From Trichomonas vaginalis G3 (Eukaryota > Parabasalia > Trichomonadida > Trichomonadidae): a stretch of DNA of 64,000 bases. The notes beneath the pieces are model-generated. The model was not told the origin of the DNA, searched no databases, and worked only from the letters and a program-made list of their open reading frames with translations. Every line of letters begins with the position of its first letter. Position 1 is the first letter of the stretch. Both the position numbers and the translations under genes were made by a program. Location: contig NC_067207.1 in assembly GCF_026262505.1 (NCBI RefSeq), positions 22,412,082 through 22,476,081 of the forward strand, read 5' to 3'. Shown piece by piece: positions 17,208 to 25,684 of this stretch.

Positions 17208-18056
17208 ATGCTTCCAATAGAAAAAGAAAATTCAAGAGTTGCTACAACTAAACCATTAGATGAACTTTTTACGAATGTCGGTCAAAAGTTTGAGACAGAG
17301 ACCGTAAAGCATGAAGGCTATCGTTTTGACTACCCATTAAGATGGCTAAGAGACCCATCTGTCACAAAAGCTATTGGCTTTCGTAGAATGAAGTTTGTGT
17401 CTGTAGAAGATAAAAGTTTTCCATTTATTGTAAGGTTTCATATAGATTATATATCTGAAGGGAAACGAAAAATGTGGGAAGAAATTGAGCTAATACAAGT
17501 TGACCTTTCATCTTCTCTACAGACTGCGTTAAAAAATATAGAAGATAAAATAAATTCATGTTATGCAAAATATGCTGATGAATATGCAAATACCGAGAGC
17601 ACACTTTATGTGAGAATTGTATATGACAAACAAAATTCACAAGTGTCATTTCAAATCTACGAAGACAATCCAAAGAAAGACGAACAAATATATACAGAAT
17701 TCACTGCAATGTCATGGTATTATTTGCAAAGAATGTTAAATCAGAAAGTCGAACTTCCTTTAGCAAATATTTACAGTCGATATGCAAGAGATGAACCATA
17801 TTTATTTAAAGATGTTTTCGACCCAGCTGCTATTATAGTTCATGCTTCATTTTCTGGTGCACAAAACTCTTTTTTATGCTTGGCAAATGACTTTTACGAA
17901 AAACCTACAAAGTTATATGAACCGCCGAGTGGAAGTATTTCAGACTTTCAAGTATGGTTTACTACAGATGGAAGAAAAAGAATAATTCCATTATACCATG
18001 CGTTTTACTTAGAACTTAGTTTCATATACAACTACTATCGAACGGTAAAAATATAA
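17208..18056 (+). CDS. unknown, possibly jelly-roll virion protein, 282 aa
   Basis: Divergent from the fibre gene, 18 bases away. A 282-residue protein starting MLPIEKENSRVATTKPLDEL, with alternating strand-like segments and a C-terminal stretch SDFQVWFTTDGRKRIIPLY followed by HAFYLELSFIYNYY, which has the feel of a capsid-type jelly roll. No family recognised with confidence. Position between fibre and amphipathic peptide genes suggests a vertex or spike-base protein that anchors the fibre (inference). Confidence 0.5.
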   Translation: MLPIEKENSRVATTKPLDELFTNVGQKFETETVKHEGYRFDYPLRWLRDPSVTKAIGFRRMKFVSVEDKSFPFIVRFHIDYISEGKRKMWEEIELIQVDLSSSLQTALKNIEDKINSCYAKYADEYANTESTLYVRIVYDKQNSQVSFQIYEDNPKKDEQIYTEFTAMSWYYLQRMLNQKVELPLANIYSRYARDEPYLFKDVFDPAAIIVHASFSGAQNSFLCLANDFYEKPTKLYEPPSGSISDFQVWFTTDGRKRIIPLYHAFYLELSFIYNYYRTVKI

Positions 18057-18060
18057 TTTT

Positions 18061-18303
18061 TTAATACGGTTGAGGTGTTGGATTTGGTTGCCAACTAGAC
18101 TGTGGTGCAGGTTCAGGCTGTTGTATAACAGGAGCTTGCTCTTCTGGTTCAGGGTCTTTAGGTATAATACCAACGAACTGACCTACTCTTTTACCAATAT
18201 TTTTGACTCCGTTCCAAATTCCTCTTCCTACGGTTTTTATTCCATTCCATATACCTCTTCCGACATTTCGAAAGAAGTTTCCAATACTACTGAAGAAACC
18301 CAT
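18061..18303 (-). CDS. MGFF amphipathic repeat peptide, 80 aa
   Basis: Begins MGFFSSIGNFFRNVGRGIWN and continues with an internal duplication of GRGIWNGIKTV / GRGIWNGVKNI, giving an amphipathic, cationic helix of about 45 residues, then a P/E/Q-rich tail. This composition is that of membrane-lytic peptides. The MG-hydrophobic start parallels the protein at 14,313-14,714. Convergent with the 282-residue gene, 4 bases apart. A role in membrane penetration is inference. Confidence 0.55.
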   Translation of the reverse strand: MGFFSSIGNFFRNVGRGIWNGIKTVGRGIWNGVKNIGKRVGQFVGIIPKDPEPEEQAPVIQQPEPAPQSSWQPNPTPQPY

Positions 18304-18321
18304 TTTACTATATGTAAAAAT

Positions 18322-18686
18322 CTAATGTCCACCTAGTCTCTTACGTTTCCTTCTGAGTTCCATAGCATTTTTTAACTGGAGCTCATACATTCTATTTCTC
18401 CTCTGGTAGAAAACATACTCTGGGTCAACTCCTGTGTTCGCGTCATCTGCATAGAGTTGTTTATATCCCACTTCAGGGTTTGTATAAAAAACTCTTTCCA
18501 TCTCATATTTGCATACCATGGTGGTAAGCCTAACGCAGCGTCATTTGACATGGCAGTTTGCATTTGTACATCTGTTGGCACTTGACCATAGTTTGCCATT
18601 GCAGTTTGTATTCTAACTTCATTTGGAATATTCTCTGGGTTTGGTTGTCCAGGTTGCTGTGCATTCGCTAAGTTCTGTGCGTCCAT
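18322..18686 (-). pseudogene. small unknown Polinton gene region
   Basis: Minus-strand coding-like region starting MDAQNLANAQQPGQPNPENI, with two related stretches (VRIQTAMANYGQVP and VQMQTAMSNDAALG) and a basic end (AMELRRKRKRLGGH). The glutamine/proline-rich start and arginine-rich end suggest a virion core protein; no family recognised. Broken in this copy. Confidence 0.4.
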
Positions 18687-18709
18687 TTAATATTAGATAA
18701 AAATATCTC

Positions 18710-18841
18710 TTACGAGTACATATACTGAACATTTGCAGGCATTGGTTCATCTTCATATTCTCTATATCTTTCTGCCACGTCAAATAAATAAATGACACAA
18801 TGGAAAAAACCTAAAACAAGTAGTCCTATTTCAAACCACAT
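18710..18841 (-). CDS. small single-pass membrane protein, 43 aa
   Basis: A short continuous frame encoding MWFEIGLLVLGFFHCVIYLF then DVAERYREYEDEPMPANVQY. The first twenty residues are one hydrophobic membrane-type segment; the rest is a charged tail. Its start codon overlaps the last bases of the methyltransferase gene on the same strand (18,826-18,841), as in tightly packed viral genomes. No family recognised. Confidence 0.5.
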   Translation of the reverse strand: MWFEIGLLVLGFFHCVIYLFDVAERYREYEDEPMPANVQYMYS

Positions 18842-19644
18842 TTACTTACTAATAAAATTTCTTTGTTATGACACTTTCTCCAGTTTATAGGACCTCTCTC
18901 ATATTCTATCTTATCGTATCTAAACTCATAGTCATGTATGTCCTCTAACCATCTCATGACACTTTCCAAACCACTTTTATCGGATGTAAAGTAAAAGCAT
19001 GGATGGTTATGTATAACGTCTAAAGTTTCTAAAGAGTCTCTCAAAGTCCAGTCTACTTGGTATTGAAAATCCCATGTGTTATAGAACGGCGGGTCCACTA
19101 TAAAGAAAACATTTTCCTTGTCTTTATATTTTTCATACAACTCTGTCCAATGACATCTCACAAACTCTATACCCTCAATATATTTTTCTATGTCCTCTTT
19201 GAAAACATTTGTATAGTTAAGATATAAAACTTTTGACATAAGTGTTTCAATGTCATGAACTCTTATAGAACCACTATATAATAGTCTAGCAGATATACTA
19301 TCCCAGTCTATATGTTCTGCTTTTTTCAAAACCTCTCTCACAATATTTTTCTTATCTAATGGTATACGTTCCATCTTACCTATAGGTATCTTTTCTTTTA
19401 ACTCTTTCAATATATTATTTGTGTCTGGAATATGTTTGAGACGGTCCATATAGTTGTCGAAGTCATTGCATATAATCTTTGAGTCTGGGAATATTGTATG
19501 GCACAAATGGGATATATAGAAACTTCCACCGAACAAATCTACAAATGTTAGACCATTCGGTAGTTTCTTAAGTTCTCTCAATATAATATCTTTACATTTA
19601 CTCTTATTTCCAAAGAACGGTAACGGTGGTTTTGTAAAATTCAT
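18826..19644 (-). CDS. Dam-type (D12 class) adenine-N6 DNA methyltransferase, 272 aa
   Basis: Uninterrupted, and of the usual length for the family. Seen: FFGNKSK near residue 10 (motif X), FVDLFGGSF at 34-42 (S-adenosylmethionine-binding motif I), FDNY at about 64, and VDPPFY at about residue 185 (catalytic motif IV, DPPY type). Members transfer a methyl group from S-adenosylmethionine to the N6 of adenine in DNA. It is the last gene before the right terminus, reading inward. A role in marking element DNA or altering chromatin is inference; trichomonad genomes are reported to carry N6-methyladenine. Confidence 0.88.
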   Translation of the reverse strand: MNFTKPPLPFFGNKSKCKDIILRELKKLPNGLTFVDLFGGSFYISHLCHTIFPDSKIICNDFDNYMDRLKHIPDTNNILKELKEKIPIGKMERIPLDKKNIVREVLKKAEHIDWDSISARLLYSGSIRVHDIETLMSKVLYLNYTNVFKEDIEKYIEGIEFVRCHWTELYEKYKDKENVFFIVDPPFYNTWDFQYQVDWTLRDSLETLDVIHNHPCFYFTSDKSGLESVMRWLEDIHDYEFRYDKIEYERGPINWRKCHNKEILLVSKCGLK

Positions 19645-19714
19645 TTATATATAATAATAAAAATGTTTTTACCCGAAAAGTGACAGAAAAGTGACAAAAC
19701 ATGTACGAAGAAGT

Positions 19715-19800
19715 CTTGAAAATTCAAGAGGGTAGAAAAGAGGTTAGAAAAGAGGTTATATCTAACCTTCTACCCTAAACATTATTTTTGTCTGATTTTA
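19715..19800 (-). repeat. subterminal GGGTAGA repeat, right end of copy A
   Basis: AAGAGGGTAGAAAAGAGG followed by dyad GGTTATATCTAACC and TTCTACCC, flanked by ACGAAGAAGTCTTGA units that also make up the arrays inside the left end of copy B. Confidence 0.7.
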
Positions 19801-19871
19801 CGAAGAAGTCTTGACAAAACATGAAAACATATATAATTTGTGAAAAGCTCCTGGAAGACCCGTATATAAGA

Positions 19872-19932
19872 ACTTCATTTATACTAAACATCTTCAGGGC
19901 TAGAAGGCACGAAGTGCCTGGAAGCCCCACTA

Positions 19933-19934
<2 letters not shown>
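19872..19934 (-). repeat. terminal inverted repeat, right end of copy A
   Basis: 63 bases, exact reverse complement of 53,601-53,663. Holds a hairpin AGGCAC-TTC-GTGCCT about 15 bases from the tip. A tract of about 42 T residues follows (19,935-19,976), matching the poly-A tract outside the repeat in copy B, so the homopolymer is either the extreme tip of the element or part of its target. Confidence 0.92.
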
Positions 19935-19966
<32 letters not shown>

Positions 19967-19976
19967 CATTAGAATA

Positions 19977-20309
19977 TTTTTGCCTTCATTATGAAACAAG
20001 TATTTCAATCATATTTCAATGACAAAATTGTTGTGTTTATTGATTATAAATTCAAATGAATGCTTCATCCTATGAAATACCCATTGAATTTTGATTTTGG
20101 AAAGATTGGGAGTATATAATCCAATACTTAATGTTATATCCTTATATTTTTCTCTTTCTAATCGAATTATGTTTCTGTTTTTGATATTACACGATTTTGA
20201 GCAGATTTTAAATGTAAAATCAAGTTATTGTCAATAATATATGTTTAAACTTAGAAAATAATCAAAAAGTTAGTAAATAACATTGAAAAACAAACATGTA
20301 TAAGGGATT
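19977..20309. other. intergenic, AT-rich
   Basis: Host flank between the poly-T tract and the end of the next gene. I see no gene or repeat. Confidence 0.5.
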
Positions 20310-21737
20310 TTATTCTTGTGAAGAAACATAATTTTCTAATTCAGTTATCATCATCTGAATTTTTTCTGGAACATCTTCAGGAAAGGCTTCATATATATCA
20401 TCTATAAAATCAGGATCCAGAAAAGCATCTAAAATTGCTTTTCCGTTTTGGACAGTAAATGAGTTACAATATTCAAAGATTTTATGTGCTGCTATTATTG
20501 CATCAACTTTGAATTGTACTGATGATGAAACTAGCATTTTAATTGTTGAAAAAACTATATCTTGGTAATTTTTGAGCAGAAAATCAACTAATTCTGTAAT
20601 ACTTGATGACATGCAAATGCATATCAATCTTCCTACAGAATTTCTTACTTGAAACACAGAATTCTCTGATAATCTAATAATTGATTCAAATAACTTTGAT
20701 TGAACCATAATTTGGCACATTCTTGGGTCGTCTGTTAATATTATATTGCTCATCATATCAGATAAGTGAATTCCTTCTTCAACAGTCAAAGATGAGTTAT
20801 CATATTCTAAATCTAAAATAGAAGGTTCTAAAACAAGTCCAGAAATTGTTTTAGAAATAATTCTGAGTGCAGAAGCACTTGAACTTCTCATTTTCTGGTC
20901 TTTAACTTGTAAATAAAAGGAAATTGAGTTGATTGAAACATCATTTGAAAATGCTTCAAGAAACTCTTGGTCATTAGAAGTAATTGCCATAATAATTACA
21001 TAGACACATGAAGGATTGACTTGGTTAACTCTGCTCATGAGACTCATTGTAATATTAAAGAGCTGTGGTGGTGAAAAAATTGTTTTAATTGAATCAGGAT
21101 TAAAAAGAGTTATATCTGCAATTAAATGAAGCCATGCTTCGATCAAACAGTTTCTTGATATTGTTATGTTTCTTTTCTCTTTTGTTTTCTTAGTTGCATC
21201 GATATCTGCACTCATTATTTGATAAATTACGAATAATTTTTGTAAAAATTTCTCATCAACAAATAAAGCACCAAATTCAGGGTTTTTGAGTATGATTATG
21301 TCTAATATGTTAATTGCATATCTGCAGCAATCTTTTTCTGTAATGGCGCTTGGATCTGGATTATAATTCATAAAATTCATCAAATAATTGAAATAATCTT
21401 GTGAAAATAGAGATTCTAATGTTTCTACTTTGAAGAATTCGACTTGGGATAAGTCTAAGTGTAAAAATTCTGAATGATCTTGGAAATTTTGACGAAAGTA
21501 CATAGATTTGTTAAAGAAATTAAGATCTGTAAACTGTTCTGATCTAGTGAATGCATTTAAATTAATCATATCTTGTAAAAAATTTTCAATAGAATCAAAT
21601 GATAGATCTTCATTAGGAGTTTCTAAAAAATAATCAAGTTCGGATTTGTAGTTACTAATTCTAGCTGAAAGCCCTTTATCTTGATTTGGATCTGCCTTTT
21701 TGTCTGTTATATCATCACATTTGTAATCATCAATCAT
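20310..21737 (-). CDS. ARM/HEAT-like helical repeat protein, 475 aa
   Basis: A host gene of 475 residues starting MIDDYKCDDITDKKADPNQD. Apart from a charged N-terminus it is made of pairs of amphipathic helices, with repeat-like stretches such as LFESIIRLSENSVFQVRNSV and FSTIKMLVSSSVQFKVDAII near the C-terminus, typical of armadillo or HEAT solenoids. Such proteins serve as binding scaffolds. No closer identity. First host gene beyond Polinton copy A; its 3' end faces the element. A shorter protein of similar style lies beside copy B at 52,678-53,451. Confidence 0.75.
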   Translation of the reverse strand: MIDDYKCDDITDKKADPNQDKGLSARISNYKSELDYFLETPNEDLSFDSIENFLQDMINLNAFTRSEQFTDLNFFNKSMYFRQNFQDHSEFLHLDLSQVEFFKVETLESLFSQDYFNYLMNFMNYNPDPSAITEKDCCRYAINILDIIILKNPEFGALFVDEKFLQKLFVIYQIMSADIDATKKTKEKRNITISRNCLIEAWLHLIADITLFNPDSIKTIFSPPQLFNITMSLMSRVNQVNPSCVYVIIMAITSNDQEFLEAFSNDVSINSISFYLQVKDQKMRSSSASALRIISKTISGLVLEPSILDLEYDNSSLTVEEGIHLSDMMSNIILTDDPRMCQIMVQSKLFESIIRLSENSVFQVRNSVGRLICICMSSSITELVDFLLKNYQDIVFSTIKMLVSSSVQFKVDAIIAAHKIFEYCNSFTVQNGKAILDAFLDPDFIDDIYEAFPEDVPEKIQMMITELENYVSSQE

Positions 21738-22056
21738 ATAAATGGCTTATAAAATATCAATTATTGGAATTCAATAATGAATTTAAATGATTTAAGCATA
21801 TTGTATTCATAAGAGTGCAAAAAAACTCATAATTTATCACTGATATATTTTTTGCTTCAAATGAATCTCATACCAAGATTGTAATTGTATCAAAGCCAAA
21901 AGCATAGTAGATTTAATAGTATACTCCATATGGGCTGAATATCTTATCAAAAAATCTAATATTGACTGATTTTATCTGTTAGATATTTGTCAAGGAAAAA
22001 CATTTAATTTTGACAAAACAAACGTAACAGACTTTCTCAAATTTATTCATAAAAAA
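21738..22056. other. divergent promoter region
   Basis: AT-rich gap between genes starting at 21,737 (minus) and 22,057 (plus). A TCATAAAA initiator-like box lies directly before the 22,057 start. Nothing else recognised. Confidence 0.4.
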
Positions 22057-22611
22057 ATGAGTTCTCAATACGAGAATTTTCATGCTTATTTGCGATCAAT
22101 TAATATTGGAGAGCCAAGTCCTTTCATCCCTCCATCTATATCAAAATATCCAGAAGGAATTCCGAACAAAGAAGATCTTCATGAAATTCCTCGTGATTTC
22201 ACACAAGTTGAATTTGAATCTCCGAAATACACTAAGCTAGATCCAGATGAATTGAAAAAAGAATTCGTCCATTACGAAGTTAAGAAAATTACTTCACAAA
22301 TTGACCATTCTCGACCTGATTCGAGCATTTATATGAACGAAATAGACTTAAATACCCAATTTACTAGTGTTAAAAACTTTATTAAATTCAAACAGAGCTT
22401 AGGAACGTATTATGATCTTAAATCAGCAGAGTTACAACTTCCTGAGCACATCAAGATGTGTGCTTGTCCGCAGTGCTTGAATGCAGCCGTTCCTAACTTC
22501 CAATATTGCGTTAATCATCTTCAAAAAGATCCGAAGTTTTCAAAACAGCATTTCATTGCACCAACTCCTCATAAGAAAGGTCCAGCTCAAAATGCATCTC
22601 AAAAATATTAA
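22057..22611 (+). CDS. C3Hc3H-like zinc-finger protein, 184 aa
   Basis: Starts MSSQYENFHAYLRSINIGEP. The N-terminal half is proline-containing and charged. Near the C-terminus, CACPQCLNAAVPNFQYCVNH gives cysteines and a histidine spaced like the putative zinc-binding C3Hc3H module found in chromatin-complex subunits of the KANSL2/INO80-associated type. The tail is basic. A nuclear chromatin-associated role would follow if the module is real; I cannot confirm it by eye. Compact host gene. Confidence 0.5.
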   Translation: MSSQYENFHAYLRSINIGEPSPFIPPSISKYPEGIPNKEDLHEIPRDFTQVEFESPKYTKLDPDELKKEFVHYEVKKITSQIDHSRPDSSIYMNEIDLNTQFTSVKNFIKFKQSLGTYYDLKSAELQLPEHIKMCACPQCLNAAVPNFQYCVNHLQKDPKFSKQHFIAPTPHKKGPAQNASQKY

Positions 22612-22938
22612 AATTTTTCGAGATTTCTTTCAAATGAAATTCAATACAAAAAAGCAAGCTCATTGGAGAAAAGCAATATGATTATCATTCATGAATATTT
22701 ACAATAGTATTACAAATGATCGTTTAGATCTTTAATATAAGTTAAATTTCGTAATTTGTTAGTTGTATATAAAATAAACATTAATATAGATAGTAATAAT
22801 ATTCTATTGATCATCACCTTTGTTGTTCTTCTTCAAACAACTTTTTTTGAGAAAAATAATTAATTTTTCTTTGAAAACTTGGCCAAATGTTAAGAAATCT
22901 GTCAATTAATTGGTCGGGACAATTTTACGGACATAATT
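22612..22938. other. intergenic, convergent gap
   Basis: AT-rich gap between convergent genes. No feature recognised. Confidence 0.4.
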
Positions 22939-24291
22939 TTAGTAAATCTTATATGGATATTCTTTGCTTGGAGCAGGGAATTGTCCATGTTGTGCGGCAT
23001 ATAGTCCTATCTTTATAGCTCTCATTGTGTGTGTCAAATTCAACATAATTGGGTCAAATGTGTAATGATCATAATCTGGAGTTGAATAAGTGAAATATTT
23101 GATGCCTAATGACAGTGCTAAGCTTTGGAAACTGAACTCATTCCAGTTTAGTTGGGTAGTTACGACAACTGACCCTTTTGGCATAAATAAAATTCGAATT
23201 AAGTTTGTTCCTGTAATTGTGTACAAAAAGAGAATTCCGGTATGTGATATAGCTGCTTCTTTCAATGATGCAAACTCGTCTGTGATTATTTCCCATTTAA
23301 TTTCAGGAAAAGTTAATTTTGCAGTTTTTGTAAGATTTTCAAAGTTTCCAATCCTCCTCTTTGATTCCTTAGCTCTGTTGTACATTACGTAGCGTGTTGC
23401 TGGAAGTTGTTTCAAATTAAAATTTTTGAATAATAATTTCGAAAGATTTCGAAATGCCGTTGCAGGATGTCTGAAGTACGTTGGTGGATCAAATACTGTA
23501 TAAATATTTTTAGCGAAAATCCACTGCGACTCATTCAACATCAAAATTCTTTCATCTGGGAATCCAATGTCGTGAAGAATAAGGAAATTGTATGTATCAC
23601 TATGTCTCTTGCCAATGACAATAGTGGATTTGCTCCAGTACTCCTGGGGAACGCACATAAGAGGACATAAACAATCTATAAAGAAATGACCGTATTCGCT
23701 ACTCCACCAATGGCCAACGGCTACAACATGCTCATATACACCTAAAAATATACGCTCTTGGTCGTAATCATAAGTGAATGCTGGAATAAATTTTTTCTCT
23801 TTAATGAAAACATCTGATTCGTTTGCAAAAAGTATTGAGGAGCAAACATATAGGTTCTGTAGATGAGCAAATGTGGCTACAAGTGTTTTTGAATAATTAA
23901 TTACGCTTTTTGTATTATTATAATTTAATAAAGTTGGTTCATTTAGTGAAAAGTTGTTTGGTACAGTGCAATCGATGATGAGACCGTTATGGTCTATTGG
24001 AATTGTTTCATTGTAACGAATAAATTTTTTATAGTGACAAGCAGGCATAATTGAATCATTTGTTGCAACGAGATGTCGAATTGTGTCTTCATAGTTGTTG
24101 AATATCGATGTTTCAAAGATAAGTCCAGCTGGAAAAATTGCACAAAATAAGAAAATAAACAGAACTGCGAAAGATACTGATCCTGGAATGATTACACTGA
24201 CTAACTTTTGGTAGGATCGTGAGTTTAGCACTCTGTATATATAGATAAATTTTTTGTAAAAAAACATGAGAATTCGATTAATTTCCTTCAT
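22939..24291 (-). CDS. glycosyltransferase family 61-like, type II membrane protein, 450 aa
   Basis: Start taken at MKEINRILMFFYKKFIYIYR; the open frame further upstream lacks an ATG. A hydrophobic segment at about residues 36-58 (IPGSVSFAVLFIFLFCAIFP) is a single signal-anchor, leaving the rest in the Golgi/ER lumen with several N-x-S/T sites. The C-terminal half has the family 61 (DUF563) layout: RYVMYNRAKESKRRIGNFEN, then WEIITDEFASLKEAA, then ITGTNLIRILFMPKGSVVV. Members add xylose, N-acetylglucosamine or similar sugars to glycans; the substrate here is unknown. Relevant to a glycan-coated parasite surface (inference). Confidence 0.72.
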   Translation of the reverse strand: MKEINRILMFFYKKFIYIYRVLNSRSYQKLVSVIIPGSVSFAVLFIFLFCAIFPAGLIFETSIFNNYEDTIRHLVATNDSIMPACHYKKFIRYNETIPIDHNGLIIDCTVPNNFSLNEPTLLNYNNTKSVINYSKTLVATFAHLQNLYVCSSILFANESDVFIKEKKFIPAFTYDYDQERIFLGVYEHVVAVGHWWSSEYGHFFIDCLCPLMCVPQEYWSKSTIVIGKRHSDTYNFLILHDIGFPDERILMLNESQWIFAKNIYTVFDPPTYFRHPATAFRNLSKLLFKNFNLKQLPATRYVMYNRAKESKRRIGNFENLTKTAKLTFPEIKWEIITDEFASLKEAAISHTGILFLYTITGTNLIRILFMPKGSVVVTTQLNWNEFSFQSLALSLGIKYFTYSTPDYDHYTFDPIMLNLTHTMRAIKIGLYAAQHGQFPAPSKEYPYKIY

Positions 24292-24436
24292 CAAATTTAA
24301 GAACAAAAAAAGTAAAACATGTGTTTTAATCAATGTTTAAATCCAAATAAAAATGAAAAATGAAATTAACATTGCAAAAAGGATCATTAACATTTACTAA
24401 TGAAATAACAAGCAGATACAAATATATTTTCAAGTC

Positions 24437-24835
24437 TTAGGTTCTAGAAATTGGATATTTTTGTTCAATTAAAGGCATTTTAACTTTAAACCATGCAATC
24501 AAAGCATCATGCACTTTAATCGCAGATGGAAGTGGAATGTTGTTATCAGAAGCAATCTTCTTAGCACAACTTCTGAGTTCCATAACTTTTCCAGATTCAA
24601 TTAAATTGCGTTTAAGGAGTTCATTAGTCACTATAGCCTGGTCTTTTTTTGAAGCTGGTTTAATATATTTCTTTGAGTCTAATGCAGCACACAAGGAAAG
24701 CAATACTGTTTGGTATTCATTTGGTTCAGCTTGAATATACTCACTAAGCTGAGTTAACGATTCATCTAGTGCAGTCTCAAGAGTTTTTTGTGTTACTTTC
24801 CCTTCTTTCTCAGTTTTTGCTGATTTACCGCTCAT
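24437..24835 (-). CDS. unknown host protein, 132 aa
   Basis: Start taken at MSGKSAKTEKEGKVTQKTLE, 159 bases from the divergent coiled-coil gene at 24,995; the frame open further upstream is unlikely to be coding. The N-terminus is lysine-rich and the rest helical, with SLCAALDSKKYIKPASKKDQ and a conserved-looking end IAWFKVKMPLIEQKYPISRT. No family recognised. Confidence 0.6.
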   Translation of the reverse strand: MSGKSAKTEKEGKVTQKTLETALDESLTQLSEYIQAEPNEYQTVLLSLCAALDSKKYIKPASKKDQAIVTNELLKRNLIESGKVMELRSCAKKIASDNNIPLPSAIKVHDALIAWFKVKMPLIEQKYPISRT

Positions 24836-24994
24836 TAAATAAATTTGCCACCAGCAATTTACGGGTGTTAAAATTAAAGAAAAACAAGAAAATGTACGAT
24901 ATACCAAGTCTAAAGGAAAACGGGTTTTGGTTGGCAAAATTTTACATTGAAAAATTTTTTCCGGAGGTGTTGGTAAAAATAAACGTCTTTTAAA

Positions 24995-25684
24995 ATGAGT
25001 ACATTGCAGTATCCAGTTACGCAATTAAATTATACTGCAATGAAATCTCTCCTGGATGAAGGCAGATCCCTGAGGAAACAACTTGACCAAGAAAAGGCGC
25101 AACTTCAATCAAATATCGACAGATTTTTAAGTCATATTCAAAAATCAGAATTTTTGCAGAATACAGGTAAAATTTCACCTAACTTGTTTAATAAAGTCAA
25201 AGACTTTCCCTCATTTTTCGAAAATTTTGACCCCTCGCCATCAATTCGCAAATCAGATACGCTTCAGTTCGATGATTCTGATATTTCAGAGCAATCTAGC
25301 CAGATCATCAAACAGATAGATGAAATAGAGTCTCAAATTGTTATGTTAGGTAACGAAAGATCAACTTTAGCTATTCAAGAACAAAAAGCATCAGCTCAGC
25401 AAACTGCTGTTTTTGAAGAATCTATAGTCCTTCGAGAGCAATGTGACGAATTATTACAGCAGAGAGATCTTTTAGAACATGAACAACAGGAATACCAAGA
25501 TCTCTTAGAGTTTTGGAGATCTAATAATCAAAAGTTATCAAGTGTTCTTGATGATTCAATATATCAACTGAAATCTGCTCAAAATATGAAAGACGCTGAT
25601 TCAATTCGTTTAATGCAAGAGTTATCTACTATTTATACTCAGCTAGATGCTGCATCTCGGAAGTTACGTGTTAAATCATTCTAA
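24995..25684 (+). CDS. coiled-coil protein, 229 aa
   Basis: Starts MSTLQYPVTQLNYTAMKSLL. Residues 15-50 and about 100-215 are heptad-rich coiled coil (EQCDELLQQRDLLEHEQQEY), separated by a loop with FENFDPSPSIRKS. No conserved enzyme motifs. Likely a structural or tethering protein, perhaps cytoskeletal (inference). Divergent from the 132-residue gene, so the two may share a promoter. Confidence 0.65.
   Translation: MSTLQYPVTQLNYTAMKSLLDEGRSLRKQLDQEKAQLQSNIDRFLSHIQKSEFLQNTGKISPNLFNKVKDFPSFFENFDPSPSIRKSDTLQFDDSDISEQSSQIIKQIDEIESQIVMLGNERSTLAIQEQKASAQQTAVFEESIVLREQCDELLQQRDLLEHEQQEYQDLLEFWRSNNQKLSSVLDDSIYQLKSAQNMKDADSIRLMQELSTIYTQLDAASRKLRVKSF

Larger units (their letters stand above)
1..19934 (+). 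mobile_element. Polinton/Maverick copy A, right-hand part (fossil)
   Basis: Right-hand 20 kb of a giant self-synthesising DNA element. Seen: capsid, penton-like, SF3 helicase, packaging ATPase, protein-primed polymerase B, retroviral-type integrase, fibre-like and methyltransferase parts, closed at 19,872-19,934 by a 63-bp terminal repeat that recurs inverted at 53,601-53,663. The left end lies outside the window. Gene set and terminal repeats match the Polinton/Maverick family, which is very abundant in Trichomonas. The copy is broken, with roughly fifteen to twenty-five breaks, but many smaller genes still look whole. Where it overlaps copy B (1-6,022 against about 58,355-64,000) the two are nearly identical, so the insertion is young. 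Confidence 0.93.
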
